From Thermoactinospora rubra (lineage in GTDB: Bacteria > Actinomycetota > Actinomycetes > Streptosporangiales > Streptosporangiaceae): a DNA stretch of 64,000 bases. The notes below the pieces were generated by a model. The model did no database searches, was not told the DNA's origin, and was given only the letters and a program-made list of their open reading frames with translations. The DNA lies in NCBI RefSeq assembly GCF_002093975.1, contig NZ_KZ084331.1, forward strand, positions 1-64,000. Direction: 5' to 3'. Position numbers and translations under genes: made by a program. Shown here piece by piece: positions 15,286-24,064 of this stretch (the first letter of the stretch is position 1; each line of letters starts with the position of its first letter).

Positions 15286-16581
15286 ATGGGCAAGCTTCGC
15301 CCCCGGGTGGTCGCCCCGGTCCTGGCGGCCGTCCTGGCGACGGGCGTGGCCGCGTGCGGCGGCGCCGAAGGATCCAAGCAGGCGGCCTCGGGCGCGCCGG
15401 CCGAGAAGATCACGCTGACCGTGGCGCTGTTCAGCGACTTCCACTTCGCACCGCTGTATGAGGAGTTCAAGAAGACCCACCCGAACGTGGAGATCGTGGA
15501 GCGGCGCGCCCAGTTCAACGACCACCACAGGAACCTGACCACCCAGCTGGCCACCGGCTCCGGCGCGGCGGACGTCGTCGCCGTCGAGGCCGGATACATC
15601 GCCACCTTCACCCCGATGGCGGATCGGTTCCACGACCTCAACCAGTACGGCCTCGCCCGGCGGCAGGCCGACTACCTGGACTGGAAGTGGAAGCAGGGCC
15701 TCTCGCCCGACGGAGCCAGGCTGCTCGGGCTCGGCACCGACGTCGGCGGCCTGGCCATGTGCTACCGCACCGACCTGTTCAAGAAGGCCGGGCTGCCCAC
15801 CGACCGCGAGGAGGTGTCCGAGCTCTGGCCCACCTGGGAGGCCTACCTGGAGGCCGGCAAGAGGTTCATGGCCGCCAAGGTGCCGGGCGCCGCGTGGTTC
15901 GACGGCCCGGGCGAGAACTTCCGCGCCATGGTCGACCAGGCCCCGGTCGGCTACTACGACGAGCGGAACAACCTCGTCGCCGCGACCAACCCCGACGTGA
16001 AGAAGGCCTTCGACCTGTCGGTGCGGATGATCCAGGCCGGGCTGTCGGCCAAGCTGGCCGCCTTCAGCCCGCCGTGGAACACCGGGCTGACCAAAGGCAG
16101 CTTCGCGACCGTCATCTGCCCGTCGTGGAAGACCGGCAGCATCAAGGACGCCGCGCCGACCACGGCCGGCAAGTGGGACGTCGCGGCCGTGCCCGGCGGC
16201 GGAGGCGGCAACCAGGGCGGGACGCACCTGATGCTGCCCAAGCAGGGCAAGCACCCCAAGGAGGCGGCCGAGCTGATCGACCTGCTCACCCGCAAGGAGA
16301 CCCAGCTGAGGCTGTTCACCGAGGCGGGCGCGCTGCCGTCGATCCCGGCCCTCTACGACGACCCGGCGATCACGGGCTTCAAGAACCCGTTCTTCAACGA
16401 CGCGCCCACCGGCAAGATCTTCACCGACGCCGCCAAGGCGCTCAGGCCCCAGCACGTCGGGCCGAAGGCGGGAGACGTGCTGACCGCGTTCGGCAACGCG
16501 CTGCAGCGGGTCGAGCAGGGCAAGCAGGCGCCCGAGGCGGCCTGGGAGCAGGCGCTGAAGGATCTCGAGCGGATCAAGTAG
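15286..16581 (+). CDS. cebE: ABC transporter sugar-binding lipoprotein, CebE-like
   Basis: A 431-residue extracellular solute-binding protein of the oligosaccharide (family 1) type. The lipoprotein signal is residues 1-22 with lipobox ATGVAAC and the lipidated Cys at about 22. The mature part has the usual early FSDFHFAPLYEEFKKTHPNVEIVE and the late PKEAAELIDLLTRKETQLRLF. It delivers beta-glucosides or cello-/laminari-oligosaccharides to the two downstream permeases. No ATPase gene is nearby, so a shared MsiK-type ATPase is expected, as in Streptomyces. AAGGAGGG precedes the ATG. Naming rests on gene order and the CebR-type boxes. Confidence 0.85.
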   Translation: MGKLRPRVVAPVLAAVLATGVAACGGAEGSKQAASGAPAEKITLTVALFSDFHFAPLYEEFKKTHPNVEIVERRAQFNDHHRNLTTQLATGSGAADVVAVEAGYIATFTPMADRFHDLNQYGLARRQADYLDWKWKQGLSPDGARLLGLGTDVGGLAMCYRTDLFKKAGLPTDREEVSELWPTWEAYLEAGKRFMAAKVPGAAWFDGPGENFRAMVDQAPVGYYDERNNLVAATNPDVKKAFDLSVRMIQAGLSAKLAAFSPPWNTGLTKGSFATVICPSWKTGSIKDAAPTTAGKWDVAAVPGGGGGNQGGTHLMLPKQGKHPKEAAELIDLLTRKETQLRLFTEAGALPSIPALYDDPAITGFKNPFFNDAPTGKIFTDAAKALRPQHVGPKAGDVLTAFGNALQRVEQGKQAPEAAWEQALKDLERIK

Positions 16582-16692
16582 CCCGCCGCGGCGCGCCGGC
16601 CCGGGACCAGCCGGGCCGGCGCCCGGTCCCCGCCCTCAAGCGCCGCCCTCGCATCGCGCCGGGGCGGCCCTGCCCGCCGAGAAAGGTCCTCC

Positions 16693-17649
16693 ATGGCCAT
16701 CCGCGCCCCCGACAGACCCGCCGCCGTCCGGCAGCGCCGCCACAGGATGCGGCGGCACCTGGTGCACACCCTCGACGTGAAGGCGTCGCCGTACGCCTAC
16801 GTCGCCCCCTTCTTCCTGCTGTTCTCCGCCTTCGGCCTGTTCCCGCTGGTCTACACGGCCTTCGTCAGCCTGCACGAGTGGACGCTGCTGTCCGACGAGC
16901 ACCGGTTCGTCGGCGCCGGCAACTACGCCACCCTCCTGTCGGACGAGTACTTCTGGAACGCCACCGTCAACACCCTGTCCATCGGCGTCCTGTCCACGGT
17001 CCCCCAGCTGCTGCTGGCGATCTGGCTGGCGCACCTGCTGAACCGGCCGCTGCGCGCGCGGACCTTCTTCCGCGTCACGCTGCTGCTGCCCAACGTCACC
17101 AGCGTGGTCGCGGTGGTCGTGATCTTCAGCCAGCTGTTCGGCCGGGACTACGGGCTGATCAACTGGGTGCTGGGCCTGCTCGGGATGGAGCCGATCGCCT
17201 GGAACGAGGGCGTGGCCAGCTCCCACGTCGCGATCTCCATCATGATCATGTGGCGGTGGACCGGCTACAACGCGCTGATCTTCCTGGCCGCGATGCAGGC
17301 CGTACCGCGGGAGCTGTACGAGGCGGCCACCCTCGACGGCGCCTCCTCCCTCACCCAGCTCCGCAGGATCACGATTCCGATGATCCGCCCGACCATCGTG
17401 TTCGTCGTCGTCACCTCCACCATCGGCGCGATGCAGGTGCTGGCCGAGCCGCTGCTGTTCGGCACCTACAGCGTGACCGGCGGGCCGGACCGGCAGTACC
17501 AGACCCTGTCCCTGTTCATCTACGAGCACTTCACCCGGCTGGACTTCGGATACGCGTCGGCCGTGTCGTGGATGATGTTCGTCTTCATCGTCGTGGCCGT
17601 GGGCGTCAACTACCTGCTCACGCGGCGGGCCAAGGGGAGTCTCACATGA
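16693..17649 (+). CDS. cebF: Sugar ABC transporter permease, CebF-like
   Basis: A 318-residue permease of the MalF type. After a basic N-terminus come six predicted membrane segments, starting [24 protein letters not shown]. The coupling-loop EAA motif is [24 protein letters not shown] (about residues 210-233, opening EAATLDGAS). It forms the channel with the next gene product. The last four bases overlap the start of that gene. GAAAGG precedes the ATG. Confidence 0.9.
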   Translation: MAIRAPDRPAAVRQRRHRMRRHLVHTLDVKASPYAYVAPFFLLFSAFGLFPLVYTAFVSLHEWTLLSDEHRFVGAGNYATLLSDEYFWNATVNTLSIGVLSTVPQLLLAIWLAHLLNRPLRARTFFRVTLLLPNVTSVVAVVVIFSQLFGRDYGLINWVLGLLGMEPIAWNEGVASSHVAISIMIMWRWTGYNALIFLAAMQAVPRELYEAATLDGASSLTQLRRITIPMIRPTIVFVVVTSTIGAMQVLAEPLLFGTYSVTGGPDRQYQTLSLFIYEHFTRLDFGYASAVSWMMFVFIVVAVGVNYLLTRRAKGSLT

Positions 17650-18455
17650 CGCGGCGGCTGACGTACCTCACCCTGGTCGCGGTGGCGTTCTTCTCGGCGC
17701 TGCCGCTCTACTACAGCGTGGTCGTGGCCTCCCGCGACAACGCGGCGCTGGCGGAGGTGCCGCCGCCGCTGATCCCCGGCGGCAACTTCCTCGCCAACGT
17801 CGCCCGGGTCTTCGACACCGTCCCCTTCGCGCTGGCGCTGGTCAACTCCCTCATCGTGGCCGGGTCGATCGCGCTCGCGGTGATGTTCTTCTCCACGCTG
17901 GCCGGGTTCGCCTTCGCCAAGCTGCCCTTCCGCGGCCGCAACGCGCTGCTGCTGCTCACCGTGGCGACCATGATGGTGCCCACCCAGCTCGGCATCATCC
18001 CGCTGTACCTGCTGATGGTGAAGCTGGAGTGGACCGGCACCCTCTACGCCCTGATCGTCCCCGCCCTGGTCAACGCCTTCGGCGTGTTCTTCATGACCCA
18101 GTTCCTCTCGCGCGCGCTGCCCACCGAGCTGCTGGAGGCCGGCCGCGTGGACGGCTGCACCACCTGGGGCCTGTTCTGGCACGTCGTGCTGCCCGTGGCC
18201 CGGCCCGCCGCGGCCGTGCTGGGCATGCTGACGTTCATGGCGGCGTGGAACGACTACTTCTGGCCGCTCGTCGTGCTCACCCCGGAGAACCCCACCGTCC
18301 AGGTCGCGCTGTCCACGCTGGCCGCGGGCTACGTCAGCGACTACGCGCTGAGCCTGGCCGGGACCGCGCTGGGCACCCTGCCCCTGGTCGCGGTCTTCGC
18401 CCTGCTCGGCAAGCAGATCATCGGAGGAATCATGCAAGGAGCGATCAAGGGATGA
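17646..18455 (+). CDS. cebG: Sugar ABC transporter permease, CebG-like
   Basis: A 269-residue MalG-type permease. Membrane segments include [20 protein letters not shown] at the N-terminus. The EAA loop motif is [20 protein letters not shown] (about residues 160-180), ending in the conserved VLPVARPA. The start ATG overlaps the preceding stop (ATGA), and the end overlaps the glucosidase start by four bases, consistent with one transcript. Confidence 0.9.
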   Translation: MTRRLTYLTLVAVAFFSALPLYYSVVVASRDNAALAEVPPPLIPGGNFLANVARVFDTVPFALALVNSLIVAGSIALAVMFFSTLAGFAFAKLPFRGRNALLLLTVATMMVPTQLGIIPLYLLMVKLEWTGTLYALIVPALVNAFGVFFMTQFLSRALPTELLEAGRVDGCTTWGLFWHVVLPVARPAAAVLGMLTFMAAWNDYFWPLVVLTPENPTVQVALSTLAAGYVSDYALSLAGTALGTLPLVAVFALLGKQIIGGIMQGAIKG

Positions 18456-19819
18456 CCATCGCCGACGTCGAGGCCCGGGGGCGGACGCCGGTCTTCCCCG
18501 ACGGTTTCGTCTGGGGCGCCGCCACCGCCGCCTACCAGATCGAGGGCGCCGCCCGAGAGGACGGGCGCGGCCCGTCCATCTGGGACACCTTCTGCCGCAC
18601 GCCGGGCCGCGTGGCCGGCGGCCACACCGGCGACGTGGCCTGCGACCACTACCACCGCTACGCGCAGGACGTGGCCCTGATGCGGGAGCTGGGGCTCGGC
18701 GCCTACCGGTTCTCGGTGTCCTGGCCGCGCGTCCAGCCCGACGGATCCGGCCCGGCCAACCCGCGCGGCCTGGACTTCTACGACCGGCTCGTCGACAGGC
18801 TGCTGGCCGCCGGCATCGCGCCCTACGCCACGCTGTACCACTGGGACCTCCCCCAGCCGCTCGAGGACCACGGCGGCTGGCCCAGCCGCGACACCGCCCA
18901 CCGCTTCGCCGACTACGCCGCGCTCGTCCACGGCCGCCTGGGCGACCGGGTGCGAACGTGGATCACGGTGAACGAGCCGTGGGTGGCGGCCTTCCTCGGC
19001 TACGGCAACGGCGTGCACGCCCCCGGCCGCACCGACCCCGCCGACGCGCTGCGCGCCGCCCACCACCTGCTGCTCGGCCACGGCCTGGCGGCCTCTCTCC
19101 TGCGTACGGCCGGCGCGGGCGAGATCGCGCTGACGCTGAACCTGGCTCCGGTGATCGGCGACGAGGAGGCCGCCGCCCGCGCCGACATCCTGCTCAACCG
19201 CCAGTTCCTCGACCCCGCCCTGCGCGGTTCCTATCCGCCGGACCTGCTGGAGGTCGTGGAGCGCGTCGCCGGGCTCGGGCACGTCCGCGACGGCGACCTG
19301 GCGCTGATCAACCAGCCCCTCGACCTCGTCGGCGTCAACTACTACAACCCCTGCTACGTCGCCTCACGCCCCGGCCAGCCCGCCGACCCCGCCTGGCCCG
19401 GCAGCGAGGGCATCGCCTTCGTCGACCCCGGCGGGCCGACCACCGCCATGGGCTGGCCCATCGCCCCCGACGGGCTGACCCGGCTGCTGGTACGGCTCTC
19501 GCGCGACTACTCCGGCGTCGGCCTCCTGGTCACCGAGAACGGCGCGGCGTTCGACGACGTCGTGGTGGACGGGCGCGTCCACGACCCCGAACGCCTCGCC
19601 TACCTCGACGGGCACCTGCGGGCCGCGCACGCGGCCATCGCGGGTGGGGCGGACCTGCGCGGCTATCTCGTGTGGTCGCTGTTGGACAATTTCGAGTGGG
19701 CAGAGGGGTACCGCAGGCGGTTCGGCATCGTGCACGTGGACTACGCCACCCAACGCAGGCTGCCGAAGGACAGCGCGCTGTGGTATCGCGGGGTCATCGA
19801 GCGGAACGGACTTGCATGA
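18452..19819 (+). CDS. bglC: GH1 beta-glucosidase, BglC-like
   Basis: A 455-residue family GH1 enzyme without signal peptide, so cytoplasmic. The N-terminal signature is [20 protein letters not shown]. The acid/base Glu is in WITVNEPW (near residue 173) and the nucleophile in [12 protein letters not shown] (near 362). The C-terminal [18 protein letters not shown] substrate loop is intact. It hydrolyses the imported beta-linked disaccharides or oligosaccharides to glucose. It lies between the permeases and the regulator, the order seen in cebEFG-bglC loci of Streptomyces, and overlaps the regulator start by four bases. Confidence 0.93.
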   Translation: MTIADVEARGRTPVFPDGFVWGAATAAYQIEGAAREDGRGPSIWDTFCRTPGRVAGGHTGDVACDHYHRYAQDVALMRELGLGAYRFSVSWPRVQPDGSGPANPRGLDFYDRLVDRLLAAGIAPYATLYHWDLPQPLEDHGGWPSRDTAHRFADYAALVHGRLGDRVRTWITVNEPWVAAFLGYGNGVHAPGRTDPADALRAAHHLLLGHGLAASLLRTAGAGEIALTLNLAPVIGDEEAAARADILLNRQFLDPALRGSYPPDLLEVVERVAGLGHVRDGDLALINQPLDLVGVNYYNPCYVASRPGQPADPAWPGSEGIAFVDPGGPTTAMGWPIAPDGLTRLLVRLSRDYSGVGLLVTENGAAFDDVVVDGRVHDPERLAYLDGHLRAAHAAIAGGADLRGYLVWSLLDNFEWAEGYRRRFGIVHVDYATQRRLPKDSALWYRGVIERNGLA

Positions 19820-20817
19820 AACGACCCACGCTGGAGGCGGTGGCCGCACGGGCCGGGGTGTCCAGGTCGAGCGTCTCCCGGGTGATCAACGGCGAGCCCA
19901 CGGTCGCGCCCGAGATCCGGGAGGTGGTGCTCAAGGCCGTGCGCGAGCTGGGCTACGTGCCCAACGCCGCGGCCCGCAACCTGGCCACCCGCCGCACCAA
20001 CGCCGTCGCGGTGGTCGTGTCCGACCCGCCCCAGGGTCTCACCTCCGACGACCCGATGTTCTCCGCGGTGGTGCGCGCCGCCAGCAGGGAGCTGGAGGCG
20101 GCCGGCAAGCAGGTCGTGCTCATGCTCGCGGGGTCCGACCACAGCCGCCTGCGCGTCGAGCAGTACGTCGCCGCGGGGCACGTCGACGGCGTCATGCTGG
20201 TGTCGATGCACGGCGCCGATCCGCTGCCCGCCGCGCTGGCCCGCATGGACGTGCCGGTGGTGTCGTGCGGCAAGACCGCCCACTCGGAGCGGGGCGGCGT
20301 GCCGTACGTCGAGAACGACAACGTCGGAGGCGCCCGCAAGGCCGTGCGGTACCTGCTCGAGCGGGGCAGGCGACGGGTCGCCACCATCTCGGGGCCGCTC
20401 GACATGATCGCCTCGCAGGAGCGGCTGGCGGGCTACCGCGAGACCCTTCGCGACACCGGCCGCCGCTCCATCGTGGCCATCGGCGACTTCACGCGCGTGT
20501 CCGGCGCCGAGGCCATGCGCCAGCTGCTCGAGGACGATCCGGAGCTGGACGCGGTGTTCGCGGCCAACGACCTCATGGCCGTCGGCGCGCTGCGCACCCT
20601 GCGCGAGGCGGGCCGCCGGGTGCCCGACGACGTGGCCGTGGTCGGCTTCGACGACATCGAGGCCGCCTCCTACACCGCCCCGCCGCTGACCACGGTCCGC
20701 AGCCCCATGGCCGACCAGGCCGTCGCCACGGTCCGGCTGCTGCTGGGCCTGTTCGAAGGCGGGCCGGCGGAATCGGTGATCATGCCGAACGAGCTGGTGA
20801 TCCGCGAGTCCGCCTAA
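19816..20817 (+). CDS. cebR: LacI-family regulator, CebR-like
   Basis: A 333-residue LacI/GalR repressor. The N-terminal helix-turn-helix reads [20 protein letters not shown], followed by the hinge helix [15 protein letters not shown] (about residues 48-62) and a periplasmic-binding-like effector domain with [20 protein letters not shown] near the C-terminus. It is the obvious candidate to bind the four palindromes at 15020-15254, with cellobiose or a related oligosaccharide as inducer. Its TAA stop overlaps by two bases the TAG stop of the decayed sigma-factor gene on the other strand. Confidence 0.9.
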   Translation: MKRPTLEAVAARAGVSRSSVSRVINGEPTVAPEIREVVLKAVRELGYVPNAAARNLATRRTNAVAVVVSDPPQGLTSDDPMFSAVVRAASRELEAAGKQVVLMLAGSDHSRLRVEQYVAAGHVDGVMLVSMHGADPLPAALARMDVPVVSCGKTAHSERGGVPYVENDNVGGARKAVRYLLERGRRRVATISGPLDMIASQERLAGYRETLRDTGRRSIVAIGDFTRVSGAEAMRQLLEDDPELDAVFAANDLMAVGALRTLREAGRRVPDDVAVVGFDDIEAASYTAPPLTTVRSPMADQAVATVRLLLGLFEGGPAESVIMPNELVIRESA

Positions 20818-21313
20818 GACGGCGGGAAGAAGCGCGGGATCCGGTTGTCCAGGAACCGGGTCATGCCGAGAAGGCGGTCGCCGCTGAGCGTGAGCACGAT
20901 CAACCCGGCGGGCCGTTCGGCTGTGTCGGCAGCGTCGGGGGTGTCGGCGAGGTGGCAGACGAACGCCGGCTGCCCGTTCGCACGTGTCGGACGCAGCCGC
21001 AGGATTCGCCCCGCGCGCCAGGCGGCGCTCCTGCGCCGACTCCGGTGCGGGCGGCCTGGCGTGGACGTCGCCGCGGTGCCGGCCGAGCGAGGCCCGCGCC
21101 TGCCGCAGCAGCCCCTTGGCGACGGCCGCGGTCGCGCAGCGCGTTCAGGCAACGGTTGGTGGCGATGCGGTACAGCCACGACCGCACGGAGGCGCGGCCC
21201 TCGAAGCCGTCCAGGCCGCGCCAGGCCGCCAGCAGCGTCTCCTGCAGGACGTCCTCGGCGTCGGTCAGCGAGCCCAGCAGGCGGTAGCAGTGCAGCAGCA
21301 GTTCGCGCCGGCG
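20814..21313 (-). pseudogene. Remnant of an ECF sigma factor (SigJ-like), truncated and internally deleted
   Basis: Reading leftward from about 21313, region 2 of an ECF sigma factor is clear: [20 protein letters not shown], then [17 protein letters not shown] and [18 protein letters not shown]. After about 21130 the frame becomes low-complexity. The end of the family reappears in another frame, from about [12 protein letters not shown] through VLTLSGDRLLGMTRFLD. That is the SnoaL-like tail found in SigJ-type factors. Region 4 and most of the centre are missing, and the N-terminus is cut at the junction with the plus-strand fragment. Confidence 0.75.
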
Positions 21314-21577
21314 GGACGGATCGCGGGCATCCAGGCGTACCGGGACTTCCTCGCGCCCTTCGCCGAGCAGTTGCTCGTCAGGGCCGACATGATCACCGTG
21401 TTCGGGGACGACAGCACGGCCGTCCTCGTCTACGACACGGAGACGAGGACGGCCAAGAGCGCGCCAGCGGCCGAGTGCGTCACGGTCCGCGACGGGAAGA
21501 TCGTCTACAACCGGTTCGTGTTCGACCGCACGCCGTTCATCGAGTTCGGCCGCCGGCAGGCACAGGGCAATCCATGA
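21305..21577 (+). pseudogene. N-terminally truncated SnoaL/NTF2-fold fragment
   Basis: The plus-strand frame reads [20 protein letters not shown], then [38 protein letters not shown] and a stop at 21577. This is the C-terminal two thirds of a SnoaL-like protein. No start codon or N-terminal helix remains; upstream bases belong to the opposing sigma-factor remnant. The junction lies near 21305-21315. Confidence 0.7.
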
Positions 21578-21600
21578 CGTGACGGCCCCACAGGCGGTCC

Positions 21601-22368
21601 CTACTGCGTCGCGGTGACGATGCAGCGCCGCAGCTCCTCCACCGCCTCCGGGGCGCCCTCGACCGTCACGCCGCTCGGCTCGCCGGGGCTCTCCCGGTTC
21701 CACACCCAGCGCAGCACGGCGGCCGGCGGGCCGCTCACGGTCACGTCGGCCGCGCCGTCGCCGGCGCCGTCCTCGACGGCGAACAGCCCCGGGCCGGTCC
21801 GCACCCGCCACGCCGCGCCGTCGGCGCGCACCGTGTAGGTCCGGCCCGGTGAAGCCGCCAGGATGTCGGCGAAGTAGTCGCCCCACTCGGCGACGCCGTA
21901 GGCCACGAAGACCTTGAGCAGCTCGTCGACGCCGTCGGCGGCGAGGTCGTCCGGGATCGGCGCGACCGGCTGCCCGGTGCCGAGCTCGGCGTCGATGCGG
22001 TGGACGACCGTCTCGTGCGCCATCCGCCGGATCCAGAAGCCGACGGTCTGGTCGGGGGCATACCAGGAGCCGGCCGGGTCCTCCGGCCTGCGGGCGGCGA
22101 ACTCCCCCCGCAGCTCGGCGTAGGCCCGGTCGAGCAGGGCCAGCGGCTCCTCGTCGGCCAGCTCCTTCGGCGGCCACCCCTGCTCGGGCTCGACGCCCTC
22201 GCGCATGGCCGCGCTCTTGTGCAGATACACCTCGCCGACGTGGCGGGCCAGGTCGGCGACGGTCCAGCCGGGACAGCTCGGCACCGCCGCGGCGAGGTCG
22301 ATCCGCGCCACGGCGCGCAGGCGGGCGAAGTCGGCCGCGAGGCAGTCGAGGAATCGGGAATGCTCCAT
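21601..22368 (-). CDS. Maleylpyruvate isomerase-family (mycothiol-dependent, DinB-like) protein
   Basis: A 255-residue protein. The N-terminal half is a four-helix MDMPI/DinB-like bundle: [20 protein letters not shown], then [19 protein letters not shown] with the first metal histidine (about residue 45), and [15 protein letters not shown] with the other two histidines (about 135-140). The C-terminal domain (about 170-255) is the MDMPI C domain, including [17 protein letters not shown]. Members bind metal and may use mycothiol; the reaction here is unknown. The internal ATG at 22368 gives the family-typical N-terminus. Confidence 0.85.
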   Translation of the reverse strand: MEHSRFLDCLAADFARLRAVARIDLAAAVPSCPGWTVADLARHVGEVYLHKSAAMREGVEPEQGWPPKELADEEPLALLDRAYAELRGEFAARRPEDPAGSWYAPDQTVGFWIRRMAHETVVHRIDAELGTGQPVAPIPDDLAADGVDELLKVFVAYGVAEWGDYFADILAASPGRTYTVRADGAAWRVRTGPGLFAVEDGAGDGAADVTVSGPPAAVLRWVWNRESPGEPSGVTVEGAPEAVEELRRCIVTATQ

Positions 22369-22436
22369 GGCGGCCAGTCCATCACGCGCTCCCGACAGTT
22401 CTCGCCTGGGCCAGGTGAGCGCGGGCACTCGGCGGT

Positions 22437-22952
22437 TCAGCCGCCGTCCGGCGCGGGCAGGCGGGGCACCGCGCTGTAGTCGGCCTCGGGCAGCCGGGTC
22501 AGGCTCCCGGCCCCGACGTTCCGGTGGACCAGCTGGGGGACGGCGCCGTCCGGCCGGGCCCAGGGGCGCAGCAGCGCGATGCGGCCCTCCCACGCCGTGC
22601 GGCCGTCGACCTCGTGCCGCTGCCAGGCCAGCAGGAACGCCGGCGCCGAGTCCCACAGCACCAGGGGCGGCATGCGCAGCGGCGTCACCTCGTCCTGGCC
22701 CTGCGGCGGGCGCGGCACCATGCCGTAGTCGGCCGTCGGCAGTGAGCGGACCAGCTCGGTGGGCGCCCACTTGGAGGCCAGGCCGTGTACCTGCTCGCCG
22801 CGGACGTCGACGATCGTCTGCGGTACGGCCAGCCGTGCCTCCCAGCCGGGCCGGCCGTCGAGGGTCGCGCGTCTCCAGGCCAGCAGGAACGCCGGGGTCT
22901 TGTCCATGTACAGGACCAGTGGCGGCATCCGCAGCGGTTCCACCCCATCCAC
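22437..22952 (-). CDS. Unknown protein made of two internal repeats
   Basis: About 171 residues from the GTG at 22952 (an ATG at 22928 is an alternative). Two copies of a unit of about 80 residues are visible. Copy 1: RMPPLVLYMDKTPAFLLAWR, then DGRPGWEARLAV, ending LPTADYGMVPRPP. Copy 2: RMPPLVLWDSAPAFLLAWQR, then DGRTAWEGRIALL, ending LPEADYSAVPRLP. The conserved Trp, FLLAW and ADY positions suggest a small beta-rich binding fold. No known family is recognised and no signal peptide is present. It sits between the MDMPI gene and the hydrogenase operon promoter region. Confidence 0.65.
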   Translation of the reverse strand: MDGVEPLRMPPLVLYMDKTPAFLLAWRRATLDGRPGWEARLAVPQTIVDVRGEQVHGLASKWAPTELVRSLPTADYGMVPRPPQGQDEVTPLRMPPLVLWDSAPAFLLAWQRHEVDGRTAWEGRIALLRPWARPDGAVPQLVHRNVGAGSLTRLPEADYSAVPRLPAPDGG

Positions 22953-23060
22953 ACCGCGCAGCGTAGCTCGAACAGGCGAGCGAGATCCACTGGCGGCGTT
23001 CACGGCTCCTGCCGGCGGTGCGGCTCGGAGTGGCGGCTCCGGCGTTCCCGCAGCTCGACA

Positions 23061-23107
23061 CCGACTTTTAACGATAAATCCCGACTTTGCAATATTCCCG
23101 ACATCTG
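23061..23107 (+). promoter_or_regulatory. Direct repeats in the AT-rich region upstream of the hydrogenase operon
   Basis: CCGACTTT occurs at 23061-23068 and 23081-23088, 20 bases apart, and a weaker CCGACATC at 23099-23106. The surrounding 23060-23120 stretch is unusually AT-rich for this genome, as expected of a promoter region. This may be an activator or repressor site; no confident -35/-10 pair was found. Confidence 0.4.
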
Positions 23108-23213
23108 TTTTCTTTTGCCCGTCTCGCCTGGGCGTACCGTCGGTGAAGGGACCTTGCAGCACGGGGAGCAAGAGACGCGCAATCAGGGGAACAATCTGGG
23201 GAAGTGGTCCACT

Positions 23214-23828
23214 ATGGACCAGACGGTCCTGGCCTCCGTTTCGGAGATCTTCGCACGCCGTGTGGAACCCGCTCGTGGCCTCGCCGAGCAGGCCGAGAAG
23301 GTGGCGCGTGCCTGCCACGCCATGGCGACGCGATTCCACGGCGGCGGCAGGCTCATCGTCTTCGGCAACGGCGAGGCGGCCACGGACGCCCAGCACATCT
23401 CGGTCGAGTTCGTCCATCCGGTGATCGTGGGCAAGCGGGCCCTGCCCTCGTTCTCGCTGACCGGCGACGTGGCCACGATCACCGGGATCGGCGCCGCGGC
23501 GGGGTTCGACGAGGTCTTCGCCCACCAGCTCAGGCACCTGGCGGCGCCCGGTGACATGGCGCTGGGCGTCTCGCCGTTCGGACGCTGCGTGAACGTGCTC
23601 AGGGCGCTGGAGACGGCCAAGGAGCTCGGCCTGCTGACGCTGGCCCTGGTCGGCGGCGACGGCGGCGAGATCGCCCGCAGCCCGTCGGTCGACCACGTGC
23701 TGATCGCCCCTTCCGACGATCCCCGGGTCGTCAAGGAGGTGCACGTCACCGCCTACCACATCCTGTGGGAGCTGGTGCACGTGTTCTTCGAGCAGCCGGG
23801 CGTGCTCGATCCCCAGGTGGTCGCATGA
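23214..23828 (+). CDS. SIS-domain protein 1 (GmhA-like), first gene of hydrogenase operon
   Basis: A 204-residue SIS-fold protein related to sedoheptulose-7-phosphate isomerase GmhA. Compared with E. coli GmhA, the metal/catalytic residues His61 and Glu65 are kept in FGNGEAATDAQHISVEF, and His180 is kept in KEVHVTAYHILWEL. The phosphate-binding loop STSGNS is replaced by SPFGRC, Gln172 by Lys, and the ND of the VGNDFGF loop by AA. A complete isomerase site is therefore unlikely in this chain alone. It overlaps the HypC-like gene by four bases. SIS proteins of unknown role are recurrent near actinobacterial hydrogenases. Confidence 0.85.
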   Translation: MDQTVLASVSEIFARRVEPARGLAEQAEKVARACHAMATRFHGGGRLIVFGNGEAATDAQHISVEFVHPVIVGKRALPSFSLTGDVATITGIGAAAGFDEVFAHQLRHLAAPGDMALGVSPFGRCVNVLRALETAKELGLLTLALVGGDGGEIARSPSVDHVLIAPSDDPRVVKEVHVTAYHILWELVHVFFEQPGVLDPQVVA

Positions 23829-24064
23829 ACTCCGGCGAGAGCGTCTGCCGCGAGGAGGTGTGCGTCACCTGCTCCGACGAGGCGGTGCGGGTGAGGGTCG
23901 TCAGGCTGCTGGAAGACGGCCTGGCCCTGGTCGACACGGGGCGAGGCGCGGAAGAGGTGAGCGTGGCCCTGGTGGAGGCCCGGGTCGGCGACACGGTTCT
24001 GGTGCACGCCAAGGAGGCCATCGCCGTAGTCGGCCAGAGGGGGCGGGGAGGGGGAGCGACGTGA
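23825..24064 (+). CDS. HypC/HupF-family protein with a Cys-rich N-terminus
   Basis: A 79-residue member of the HypC fold: LLEDGLALVDTGRGAEEVSVALVEA, then VGDTVLVHAKEAIAVV, match the beta-barrel core. The N-terminus is not the usual Met-Cys-Leu-Gly-Ile-Pro. Instead it has CREEVCVTCSDEAVRVRVV with three cysteines. The essential Cys2 of true HypC chaperones is displaced to position 8 or beyond. A canonical hypC lies downstream at 31824, so this paralogue may have a specialised role, perhaps with its SIS neighbours. It is coupled to both by four-base overlaps. Confidence 0.85.
   Translation: MNSGESVCREEVCVTCSDEAVRVRVVRLLEDGLALVDTGRGAEEVSVALVEARVGDTVLVHAKEAIAVVGQRGRGGGAT

Noticed and set aside
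23825-24064. The first HypC-like gene as a duplicate of ordinary hypC
   Set aside because: The N-terminal Cys2 signature of HypC is missing and replaced by another cysteine pattern, so it was not called hypC.
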